64,000 nucleotides of DNA, taken from the NCBI RefSeq assembly GCF_030272615.1, contig NC_081409.1, positions 470,076,573 through 470,140,572 on the forward strand. The letters run 5' to 3'. The notes under the pieces are model-generated. The model was not told the DNA's origin, searched no databases, and worked only from the letters and a program-made list of their open reading frames with translations. The translations under genes and the position numbers were made by a program. The DNA is from Cryptomeria japonica. Taxonomy: Eukaryota > Streptophyta > Pinopsida > Cupressales > Cupressaceae. Below, piece after piece: positions 44,905 to 55,313 of this stretch. Every line of letters starts with the position of its first letter. The stretch's first letter is position 1.

Positions 44905-45987
44905 TGTTAGGAACCAAAAGGACAACCAAGAGGGGGGGTGATTCAGTTGTCAATGAATTTCAACCTAATTATAACTTAATCCAACTCGATACTTAATACT
45001 AGTAAACCAAACTTAATGTCGGTTAACAAATTAGCAGTTAATATCAATACCAGTGAAACTTAATGCATGAAACAGAAAGAGAAATAACATCCACAACACA
45101 TAACACAAATATTTTTGACGTGGAAACCCTATAAGGGGAAAAACCACAGTGGGAAACCTTACCCACAATTAGATGATACTACTATAGATAGTATGTGTAT
45201 ACAAATGGGGTCTGCACATGTCTCCTAGAGCACACTGCTCAAATGGGAGTCACAATGACTATAGTAGGATGGTTAGATTCTAAAATAATGTAGGCTTTAA
45301 AGTGCATTTGCAATGATGGATTCAGTACTAGTTTAAGCTCTGATAAACACCTTCAAACCTTCCTTGAACCTTCTCTATGGTCTGCTCATATGATCTTGAA
45401 TATTCACACATACCAAGTTACAATAACATACCACAATTCCACACTTCATCTCACAAATGAGATCTTACATTTATACAAAACCTAAGACCAAATGCTAAGG
45501 TCATCTCACTAAGAATATTGCATTCAAATCAATTACAAAATAAGTCTTGATGAGATACAACATGTCGGCTCAATACATTTACAACAATATCCATTCAATA
45601 AATCATCTCCATAACGTGTCATGCTGATCTAGAATAGATAACATATACCAGTCCATAGCCTAGACCAATCTGTCAGTAACAACAAATATGTCAACCTGAT
45701 TAGACCAATAACCAAAATACCAAAACCAAGTATCCAAACAATGTATTTGACATAATCAAGTGATCTCTAGATGATAACAATTCATCATCAATATCAGTGA
45801 ACCATATAGCCTGTCATTGAGCATATACTGGTGACTGTGCATAAGTCATTGACCTTGCTAGTGAACACAATGTGCCGGTTCAACAGTAAACTAATATAAC
45901 CATAGTGCCAAATCAACAATGTAGATCTCCAGAAGGATAAGTGTTGACATCAATGACAAAACCAATGCAACACATCCAATACCAACA
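44905..45987 (-). repeat. Copia A 3' LTR (left copy)
   Basis: Begins TGTTAGGAACC and ends TACCAACA on the plus strand. It has the ACGTGGAAACCC...GGGGAAAAACCAC motif at about 45118-45149. Confidence 0.93.
44921..44951 (-). promoter_or_regulatory. U5 hairpin of copia A
   Basis: GACAAC (44921-44926) pairs with GTTGTC (44946-44951) around the G-rich loop. The copy in the other LTR (about 50537-50570) has one mismatch. Confidence 0.65.
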
Positions 45988-46014
45988 ATCTCACCCTTTG
46001 GCCTTGATGGCAAC
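45988..46014 (-). promoter_or_regulatory. Copia A polypurine tract
   Basis: Minus strand GTTGCCATCAAGGCCAAAG then GGTGAGAT immediately before the LTR start TGTTGG. Confidence 0.82.
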
Positions 46015-46323
46015 ACTAGATGGAAAAACATCTAAGTTGCAAAATAGAATGCCAAAATCCAAAAACCAACAATCTCTAGAATAGATCAATACTGGAAATC
46101 AAAACCAAAATACAAATAGTATATATCTCTCCCCCAATGAATAATCTCTCCTAAGGAATAATGTTTTCCATAGATATCTCTCCCCCTTTGACATCAAATA
46201 CCAAAGCAATAAATACCAGAACATACAATGAACTACTCCCCCTAAGAAGTAGCTCTCCTCCATCAAAGATGAAAAAGGATTTCTCTGTTAGCTTCTGCCA
46301 GTTGGATACCAATCTTCAATCAT
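46015..46323 (-). other. Copia A 3' untranslated segment
   Basis: About 310 bases between the pol stop and the polypurine tract. No coding region. Several short G-rich pieces (GGGGGAGA-type on the minus strand) at about 46130-46190 look like extra purine tracts. Confidence 0.6.
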
Positions 46324-49300
46324 TTAAGTCTCTATCGGTGAGGGTATTACCCCAAGCCACTCTCTAAGATATTCGAAGGTTTCCTTAGGCAAAGGATTTG
46401 TAAAGATATCTACAATTTGTTCTTTAGTATTCACATAAACCAATCTTACTTCATTTGCTTCAACATTCTCTTTTAGAAAATTATATTTGATAGAAACATG
46501 CTTAGTCTTAGAGTGAAATACCAAATTCTTTGATATGTCAATTGCTGCTGAATTATCACAATAAATTATTATCAGCTCTTTGCATTTTACCTTTATGTCC
46601 TTCAACATTTTCTTAATCCATAATACCTGAGTACAATTAGTTGTTGCTGCAACATATTCTGATTTTGATGTTGATAATGATGTACAACTCTGCTTCTTGC
46701 TTATCCATGAAATCAATCTGCTACCAAGAAAGAATGCACCTCCAATGGTACTCTTTCTGTCATCTACATCTCTTGCCCAATTTGCATTGGTGTATGCACA
46801 TAAATCAAAATTTTCATCTTTAGGATACCATAAACAAAGATTTGTTGTGCCTTGTAGATACCAGAAAATCCTTTTTACTGATGATTCATGATTTTCTTTA
46901 GGATTACTCTGAAACCTTGAAACAATACATACTACATTCATTATATCATGTTTGGTTTGTGTCAAATACAGTAAACCTCCAATCATAGATTTGTATCTTG
47001 TCAGATTAACAGGAGCTAAATCATCCTTCAATGTCAATTTATCAGTTGTAGTCATAGGAGTACTTACCGGTTTAGAGTTTTCCATACCAAATTTCTTCAA
47101 TAGTTCCTTCAAGTATTTTGTTTGACATATGAATATACCTTTATTAGTTTGTAAAATCTACAATCCTAAAAAGAATTTTATCTCCCCAATCATAGACATT
47201 TCAAATTCTTCCTGCATCTTGTTAGCAAAGTCCTTACATAATCAATCTTCTCCTCCAAAAATGATATCATCAATAAAAAATTCAATAACCAAGATGTCAT
47301 CATTAGTCACTTTGTAAGATAAGTTGTTGTCAATATTACCTTTAGTGTAACCAAGCTTCAAAACATATTTGTCCAATCTAGCATACCAGGCTCTAGGAGC
47401 TTGCTTCAATCCATACAAAGCTTTCCTTAATCTGCAAACCAAAAATCCATCAGGTTGTTCAATGTAAACTTCCTCTTCAAGATCACAATTCAGAAATGCA
47501 CATTTTACATCCATCTGATATACTTTATAGTTCTTATGAGTTGTAAATGCAAGAAATAATCTAACTGCCTCAATTCTAGCTATCAGTGCAAAGGTTTCAT
47601 TATAATCAATTCCCTCTTTCTGTGAATATCCTTTACAAACTGATCTTGCTTGTTCCTGATTACATTACCATCTTCATTTAGTTTATTTCTAAATACCCAT
47701 TTAGTTCCAATTATATTTTTGTCTTTAGGCCGAGGAACTAATGTTCATGTATTGTTCTTTTCAATTTGTTCTAATTCATCTTCCATTACTTTTATCCAAT
47801 GTTCATCTTGACATGCTTCAATAATAGATGCTGGTTCAATTTGAGGAATTAAGCATACCTCTTAATTTGCCAGTATTCCTCTTGTCATAACACCTTGATA
47901 ATTATTCCCAATTATCATATTTTCTAAGTGATTCAGTCTCACATACCTGGGTTTATTCCCATGTTGTTATTCTTCAATCATTGTGGAATTCTTTGATGAT
48001 GCCATTGTGACTGGATCCACATTTTGTGCTGGTGCAATCTATATTGGTTCATTTATGATCATCTCAACTATCGGTTCAGAGTTTACAGACCTTGAATTTC
48101 CTCTAAAGTGTTCATCTATCTTCACATTAGCACTTTCAATGATCTTTTGCAATCATTTATTAAAACATCTATATGCCTTTCTCTTAGATGAATAACCAAG
48201 AAATATTCCTTTATCACTTCTAGGATCAAATTTACCAACATATTCATCTATTCTAATATAGCATTTGCTTCCAAATATTCTGAAGTATTTAAAAGTAGGA
48301 GTATTGCCAAACCATAGTTCATAAGGGGTCTTACTGGTTTCACCTTTGATGTGAACTCTATTGAAAGTGTAAACCGCTATATTCACTGCTTCTCTCCAGT
48401 ACACATGAGGTAGATTTGCTTCCAATATCATGCTTCTAGCTGCTTCCAGAATAGTTCTGTTCTTCCTTTCCACAATTCCATTCTGCTGAAGTGTCTGGGG
48501 TGCTGATAGTTGTCTTTTGATTCCACTCACTTAAGAGAATGTATTGAATTCCTTAGATGTAAATTCTCCTCCTTGGTCAGATCTTAAACATTTGATTTTC
48601 TTACCAGTTTTATTCTCTACCATTGTCATGTATAACTTGAATTTTCCAAAAGCTTCTGATTTCTCCCTGAGAAAAGTAACCCAACACATTCTAGAATAAT
48701 CATCAATAATTAGCATTAAATATCTATCTCCCTACAAACTGCTTGTTCTTTCCGGACCACACAAGTCAGTATGAAATAAATCAAGAAGATTATTGGATTT
48801 CTCATAAATACTCTTAAAAGTTGTTCTAACTTGCTTTCCCATTTGACATTCCTTACATACCATAGTATGAGGTCTCACAATCTTAGGTATATCCCTTACT
48901 GCCTTAGTTGAACTGATCTTTACAATGCAATCAAAATTTACATGACAGAGTCTCTTATGTCATAACCAACTTCCATCAATATGTGCAAACAAACATGTCT
49001 TATCACTGTTATTTAAATGAAAGATATTACCTTTAGTTTGATTAGCGGTTGCAATCTCCAATCTAGTTCTATTTCTGATTTTGCATTTTCCATTCTTGAA
49101 TTGCAATTGAAATTCCTTTTCAACTAATTGACCAACACTCAAAAGATTATTCATTCAAACCTTCAACAAATTAGACATTGTCAGTATTGTGCTTACCATC
49201 CAAAGATATAGTTCCTTTTCCTTTGATTAAACAAGCTTTATCATCACCAAATATTACTAGACCTTCATTATATTCCTGAAAAGATAAGAATTTACTTTTA

Positions 49301-50464
49301 TTACTAGTCATATGATGTGAACATCCACTATCAATGATCCATTCATCTTTTTCCTCAATTTTAGCTGCCAGGGCTTGCTGTACTAGTGGGACAGTAGGTG
49401 TCGGTTGATCTTATTTTATTGCAACAAATGCCCATCCATTGTCTATAGGCTCTTCATCAGAATCATCTATAACTCCTTCATCAACATAGTAACATGATTT
49501 ATCTTTGTTCTTCTTAAATATGTATCTCCGATATTCAGGGTTAGGCTTATAAGTTCTTTTAGCTTCCTCTATCAATCTTGCATGTCTATCAGGACATCTA
49601 GATGCTATATGACCAACTCTATTTTAATTAAGTCATTCAAATGATTCTTTACCTTCATACTTACTTCCAACTGGACCTTTAGGCATCTTGCTTGCAAATA
49701 GTGCTTCAAGTTCATCCAGTTCTTCATTTTCCCTCTTGATATATTCAAGTTATTTTGCATAAATTTCTTTCCAATCAGATTTGTCAGATGATGATGATGA
49801 TAATATTGTAGATGATGATACTCTGAAGGATAAATCAGTCTTAATTGTAGCAACATGAACAAATTCCTCAAGCTCAAATGCTGAAAATATTCCAACCAAG
49901 GTGTCTCTAGATACTGATGTATTAGGCATTATTCTCAACTCATTAATAGCAATTACTTTCATTTTCTAAGCTAGTGGAAAATCTCTTAAAAATTTAGAAA
50001 CAATTTCATCTTCACTTAAGGATCCTCCACAACATTGTATTCCTAAAATAATTTCATTCTCTTTCCATAAAAGCAGAAATTCTTTCATCTTCTTCCATTT
50101 TCAACTTTTTATACCTGACCTGGTAACATTCCAGTTTTACAATTTTGATAGTGGTATCTCATTCATTCAATGTTTCCAATTTATCCCAAATAGCTTTAGC
50201 AGTAGATTGGTCTGATAATCCCATGATTTTCTGATCCAATAATGCGCTCAGGAGTGCTTCTCTTGCTTTGCAATCATTGTCCATGTCCTTAGCCAATGTC
50301 AGTGGATTAGGTTGATTCATAGTAGGACCAACATAGCCATTCTTTGTAACTTCCCATATGTCTCTTCCAATGCAATTCAGATGTGTCTCCATTTTGATCT
50401 TCCATATACCATAGTTAGTTCCATCAAGTTTCAGACTATCCTTCTTGAAAATGTTCATTGCCAT
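46324..50464 (-). pseudogene. Copia A gag-pol polyprotein
   Basis: ATG at 50464 (MAMNIFKKDSLKLDGTNYG) starts Gag with the copia LDGTNYGIWKIKMETHL motif and AIWDKLETL. The zinc knuckle near 49610-49650 has lost its first two Cys. Protease IIDSGCSHHM lies at about 49310-49340. Integrase has HKRLCH..CKECQMGK (about 48840-48960), DYSRMCWVTFL and the core NGIVERKNRTILEAARSM (about 48430). RT has MDVKCAFLNC, KALYGLKQAPRAWY and FIDD at 47266-47277 (usual YVDD). RNase H has DNSAAIDISKN near 46540, ending at 46324. At least three frameshifts and several stops, among them CAG to TAG and TGG to TGA, disable it. It is closely related to copia B. Confidence 0.92.
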
Positions 50465-50506
50465 AGGATCTCCTCAAGTTGTTAGACTTCTGCAAAAAGA
50501 GGACTT

Positions 50507-50519
50507 GGCTCTGATACCA
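50507..50519 (-). promoter_or_regulatory. Copia A primer-binding site
   Basis: Minus strand TGGTATCAGAGCC, two bases from the 5' LTR, matches initiator tRNA-Met exactly. Confidence 0.9.
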
Positions 50520-50521
50520 AT

Positions 50522-51613
50522 TGTTAGAAACTGGAAGGACAATTGAGAGGGAGGTGAATCAGTTGTCAATGAATTTCAGCCCAATTATAACTTAATCCAA
50601 CTTGATACTTAATACCAGTAAACCAAACTTAATACTGATTAACAGATTAGTAGTTAATATCAATACCGGTGAAACTTAATGCATGAAATAGAAAGATAAA
50701 CAACATCCACAACATGCAACACATATATTTTTGATGTGGAAACCCTGTAAGGGGAAAAACCATGGTGGGAAATCTTACCCACAATTAGATGATACTATTG
50801 CATATGGTATGCATATACAAATGGGATCTACACATGTAGAAAGGCCAACCACCTAGAGAACATTTCTCAAATGGGAGCCGCAATGACTACAGTAGGATGG
50901 TTAAATCCTAGAATAATGTACTGCTTCAAAGTGCATCTGTAATGCTAGATTTAGTACCGGTTTAAGCTCTGATAAAAACCTTCAAACCTTCCTTGAACCT
51001 TCTCTATGGTCTTCTCATATGATCTTCAATATTCGCACATACCAAGTTATAATAACATACCACAATTCCACACTTCATCTCACAAATGAGATCTTACATT
51101 TATACAAAACCTAAGACTAAATGCTAAGGTCAGCTCACTAAGAATATTACATTCAAATCAATACAAAATAAGTCTTGATGCAATACAACATGTAGGCTCA
51201 ATATATTTACAATAATATCCAATCAATAAATCATCTCCATAATGCGTCGTGCTGATCTGGAATAGATAATGTATATCGGTCCATAACCCAGACCAATCTG
51301 TCGGTAACAACAAATATGTCAACCCAATTAGACCAATAACCAAAACACCAAAACCAAGTATCCAAACCATGTCTTTGACATAATCAAGTGATCTCTAGAT
51401 GATAACAAGTCATCATCAGTGTCGGTGAACCATATAGCCTGTCAGTGAGCATATACCGAGGACTGTGCATAAGTCACTAACCTTGCCGGTGAACACAATC
51501 AGTTCAACAGTAAACCAATATTACCATAGTGCCAAATCAACAATGTAGATCTCTAGAAGGATAAGTGCTGACATCAATGCCAAAACCAATGCAACACATC
51601 CATAATACCAACA
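50522..51613 (-). repeat. Copia A 5' LTR (right copy)
   Basis: Begins TGTTAGAAACTGG and ends TACCAACA, pairing with 44905-45987. Confidence 0.93.
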
Positions 51614-51625
51614 GCTTAAGGGGGG

Positions 51626-51760
51626 TGTTGGTGTTGGAAATAAGCCACACCTAGATTGACGATGGACTAGTCCAAGAGGGGCCAGTAGCTCAGTGGTAGA
51701 GAGCTCCAACAATGTATGGAAGGTTCTAGGTTTGATTCCTAGCTGGTCCATGTCTCAACA
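51626..51760 (+). repeat. TRIM LTR 3 with tRNA-like body
   Basis: A box TAGCTCAGTGG at 51686 and B box variant GGTTTGATTCC at 51729. The GGGCCAG/CTGGTCC pairing is kept. Ends CTCAACA followed by the target duplication. Confidence 0.92.
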
Positions 51761-51804
51761 TCAATGAAAACATCTAATCATCTATACAGTGTCTCTTTCC
51801 AACA

Positions 51805-52439
51805 ATTATATCTTGCCCTTGTTGGCATTAAATTGTCATTGATATCAACAAACATTGGACACAAATGTAGAGTTGAGCAGGATGAACATGCAAAGGGAAA
51901 ATTCATAATTATTTAAAATACAACATTTAAACCATTTATAAATAAAAACATATTTATATTGCATTCATATGACATCCATAACAACATCACAAAGGACTGG
52001 AGACATAGCAAGGTTCATCAACATTATGGTTTTAAAAAGGATATTAACACAAGGTTCATGTCTTCAAAATGTAAGATAAAGTCCCAAAACAACTTAAAAT
52101 ATTTGAAATAAAAGATCATAAAATGGGGCTCATCATACTTCATACTCATCTAATGTATTACCAAGATTTATCTCCCACATTAAAAAACTTCACATCAACA
52201 CATGCCCTTCCACAAATAATTTTTTTTTCTTATATATCCTTTGCAACATCCTAAAAAATCAATTTGGTCGGCTCAAATAAGACCTAATAGATGAAACATG
52301 AAATACACCATATGTTGACCTTAAATGCATTTATCATCACTTAAAAATAGGTTGTGGATCAATCCAAGACTTAACTAAACAACAAGTGTGTCGTACCACA
52401 TTCTTCAAGGTCAATAAGATAGTTTAGGATCAACTAGAA
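51805..52439. other. Spacer between element X and LINE, no gene seen
   Basis: Starts with the right target duplication of X. A TGTTGGCATTAAATTGTCATTG piece at about 51823 resembles an LTR start, possibly the rest of the X-like LTR begun at 34617. The remainder is AT-rich. Faint LINE homology may begin in the last 100 bases. Confidence 0.4.
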
Positions 52440-53700
52440 TTGAAGGAATGTGCTTGGTTGGCTCATACATCAACCTTGCTATTAATAATGCTAGCTTTTT
52501 GTCTTGTTATCACTGAAGAGAAAGAGAAATACCATGTAGACCATCAAACAAGATATATATATTTGCTAACAAGTTGTGCAAGTGGATTAAAGCATGCATT
52601 TCTGGTGCCATTTTTAGTCATTATAAATGGGGTCCCAGCTAGTTTTTTTCCATCTTCTCAAGGGGTAAGGCAAGGGGATCCATTGTCCCTAGCCTTATTC
52701 ATCATCATGGCAAAAGCATTTAGTCAAATAATTTCTCTTATGCATGAACAAGGGCTTTGTAAAGGAACAACTATAACGGGCACTTGCATATCAGTCACTC
52801 ATTCCTTGTTTGCAGATGACACTCTCCTATTTGGTAAAGAAAATGTTCAAGAAGCTAAGAAAATTAAGTCAGACCTAGACCTATATACTTCAATTTTAGA
52901 TCAAAAGATTAATGCACAAAAGTCCAAGATCTTTTTATTTAATGTTAATGTTGTGATATCAAAGAGGATTGTCAAGATTCTGGGATTCTCATTAGAAGGA
53001 TTTCCTTCTACTTATCTCGACATGCCTCTCTTTGTGGGCTCTAATAAGGCTAATTATTGGAAAAATACCATTGCCAAAATTAAAAGTAGGGTTTCAGCAT
53101 GGAAAGTTAGGTGGTTGTCTCTTTCAAGAAGAATATTGCTTATTAAAATTGTTCTTACTGCCATTCCTAATTACTACATTTCAATGTTGAAAGACCCCTC
53201 TTCTGTTGTCCAACAAATTGAGAAATTAATCAAAGAATTCTTATGGAAAGGAAACATGAATGAAGAAAAAAAATTCCTTTGATCTCCTTAAAAAACATGT
53301 CCCTTACCAAAGATGTGGGTGAGGTAGGAATGCATGATTTATCAATAAGAAACAAAACATTTGGGGGAAAAATCATTTGGAAAATTTATAGTCATCTTCA
53401 AAAAAAGTGGTGCAAAATTAGGCAAGAAAAGTATCTTGATTCAATTGACCCACTTAGGATTATTACAATCCTAGATCCACCCAAGGGATCAACAATATGT
53501 AATTTCATGATCTCATCTAGAGAGGTGATATCTAACTATGTCTCCCGGGAAATGCATAATGGGGAGAGCATTCATTTCTAGGAAGACTCCTGGAATGGTC
53601 TCCCACCCTTAAGCCAAAATGAGGAACTGAAAGAGGTAATGCAATTAAAAATTAGTTGTTGGGGCTATAAACTCATTAACTATGTTAGTGTAGTAGAATA
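52440..53700 (+). pseudogene. LINE (L1-type non-LTR) reverse transcriptase fragment
   Basis: The frame has GVPASFFPSSQGVRQGDPLS, FADD at 52809-52820, the Asp pair of the catalytic site, and LGFSLEGFPSTYLDMPLF with VSAWKVRWLSLSRRILLIK. These are the RT and C-terminal motifs of plant L1-type elements. A frameshift at 53280 leads to EVGMHDLSIRNKTFGGKIIW and WGYKLI. The endonuclease and the first RT motifs are absent: sequence before about 52560 does not align, consistent with 5' truncation during target-primed insertion. The 3' end is cut by copia B at 53701. No poly(A) tail is seen. Confidence 0.9.
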
Positions 53701-54956
53701 TTTTAGACAACTCAAATAACCAAAGGACAACTAAGAGGGGGGGTGAATCAGTTGTCACTAGATTACAGAAATTTAAGCATTCAAATCCTTATTACCAGAA
53801 CACATAAACTCAATACTGGAATGCATAAACCAAATACCAAAATAATTGATATAGAAATTAAACATAAACATAGATCACAAAATAGTTACCATCCATCCAG
53901 AACACATGACACCAAGATTTGTACATGGAAAACCCGGTAAAGGGAAAAACCACCGTGGGAATCCTACCCACAGCCAAATGATACTTTTGTAGTAAGTATG
54001 TGACTACAAAATAAGGGTCATGTACATGTAGGAAGGCCAACAGCCTAGAGCACACTGCTCATCACAAAAGGAGCCTCATTGACTACAAAATAAATCCAGA
54101 CTATAATCTGGAAAGAAGAGTGAACTGCAAAGATAGCATCTCCTATGCCTAAGTATAGTTCCAGTTAAGCTCAGTACCAGAGGTCTTAAACCTCTCTTAC
54201 AAACCCAATTTGATCACTTATGATCAACCAAAACCTCTACATATGATTACATCATTATTCACACACAGATAACCATCCCATAGCATAATACCATATGCCC
54301 ATGATCTACAAAGAGATCTTACATCATATTTATACCAACCTGAGACCTAAAAAATAAGGTCGACCACCTAAAAGTTAATAAAATAAATTCATAATATAAA
54401 CCCACAATCCAATTATCAACCAAGTATAATTAGGCTGAAAACAATATAAACCAATCATTAAATCCTATCGGTAACGCATCAAGAACATCCTCCAACACAT
54501 TACATAAATCGGTCTATAACCTAGATAACACCAGACCCAAAATAGGTCCCCATAAACCAAATCCAACACCACTGATCAATAGGAACATGAACAAGATAAC
54601 CAATAACATCCCAAAATCCATCTAGAAGATGCACCAACATCACTTATCACGTACATCAAAAGATCTTCAACAAAGCTTTGTCGATAAAACCCTTACCGGT
54701 GACCAAAAGGCTTACTAGAACACATGATAGTATATGAGTCATCAAATCCTGAACCAACTGATCATGATATACATCTAAATAGAATGAATGATAGATCCAA
54801 ATCAATTCCACAAACCAAAGCATACCAAAGCATACTAGATCAATATCATAATCCAACCACTCTATCGGAAATCGGTAAACAACCAAAATAGTCGATGTTC
54901 CCATAAATGACAAAACATCAATGCAACTCATAATCAATTCCTCCAAATTGCCAACA
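53701..54956 (-). repeat. Copia B 3' LTR (left copy)
   Basis: Plus strand begins TTTTAGACAACTC (right copy TGTTAGACAACTC) and ends GCCAACA. It carries the GGAAAACCCGGTAAAGGG motif at about 53925. Confidence 0.92.
53726..53756 (-). promoter_or_regulatory. U5 hairpin of copia B
   Basis: GACAACT (53726-53732) pairs perfectly with AGTTGTC (53750-53756) around the G-rich loop. The copy in the right LTR has one mismatch. Confidence 0.7.
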
Positions 54957-54983
54957 ATCTCCCCCTTTGGCATTGATGGCAAC
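54957..54983 (-). promoter_or_regulatory. Copia B polypurine tract
   Basis: Minus strand GTTGCCATCAATGCCAAAG then GGGGAGAT immediately before TGTTGGC. Confidence 0.84.
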
Positions 54984-55313
54984 ACTAGATGTGAAAAACA
55001 TCCAAGTGCTAAGAAATGCCAAACAAGTCTCCCCTATGGAAGACAATCAATAATATCCCACAAAATGATATAGCAATGAAGCTCTAAACCAAACTCCCCT
55101 AATGAATATATATCTCTCCCTTATGTTTTTCACAAGAATAACTCTCCCCCTTTGACATCAATGCCAAAGATCTGACATAAATATCAAAGAAAAATCATAA
55201 ATCCTCTAAATCAATCATCTAACCACTCCCCCTGAGTAGTAGCACCACCATATCAATATAGAATGAGTCATAGCTTTGATAATGCATGCCAGACTGATGC
55301 TAATCAATGCCAC
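54984..55313 (-). other. Copia B 3' untranslated segment
   Basis: About 330 non-coding bases between pol and the polypurine tract, with secondary G-rich tracts (minus strand) at about 55140-55155 and 55226-55235. Confidence 0.6.

Larger units (their letters stand above)
44905..51613 (-). mobile_element. Ty1/copia element A, complete structure
   Basis: LTRs 44905-45987 and 50522-51613, target duplication GCTTA (44900-44904 and 51614-51618), intact primer site and polypurine tract. Internal gag, protease, integrase, RT and RNase H are in copia order on the minus strand. By eye the first 270 bases of the two LTRs differ at roughly one site in ten, mostly transitions, so the insertion is old. 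It lies inside the second internal segment of the TRIM, in the stem of the polypurine-junction hairpin. Confidence 0.95.
44515..51760 (+). mobile_element. Tandem TRIM with tRNA-like LTRs, split by copia A
   Basis: Three 135-bp LTRs (44515-44649, 44714-44848, 51626-51760) alternate with short internal segments: 44650-44713 (64 bp), and a second one split into 44849-44904 and 51619-51625. Each internal segment starts at the primer site TGGTATCAGAGCC (or a variant) and ends in a purine tract before the next TGTTGG. The target duplication TCAAT is at 44510-44514 and 51761-51765. It has no coding capacity, so it is a terminal-repeat retrotransposon in miniature with an LTR-internal-LTR-internal-LTR layout. 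It sits in the right LTR of element X and was later hit by copia A. Confidence 0.92.
37319..51804 (-). mobile_element. Element X: LTR element without recognisable pol
   Basis: LTRs at 37319-38444 and 43421-44514 plus 51766-51804 (the right one split by a TRIM insertion), target duplication ATTAT (37314-37318 and 51805-51809), degenerate initiator-tRNA primer site and polypurine tract show an LTR retrotransposon on the minus strand. The internal region of about 5 kb encodes a coiled-coil/zinc-knuckle ORF1 and a protein of about 1,030 codons. I see no protease, reverse transcriptase, RNase H or integrase motif. It is therefore probably non-autonomous. Shared terminal signals with copia elements A and B point to copia machinery in trans. 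The element body without the nested insertions is about 7.2 kb. Confidence 0.88.
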
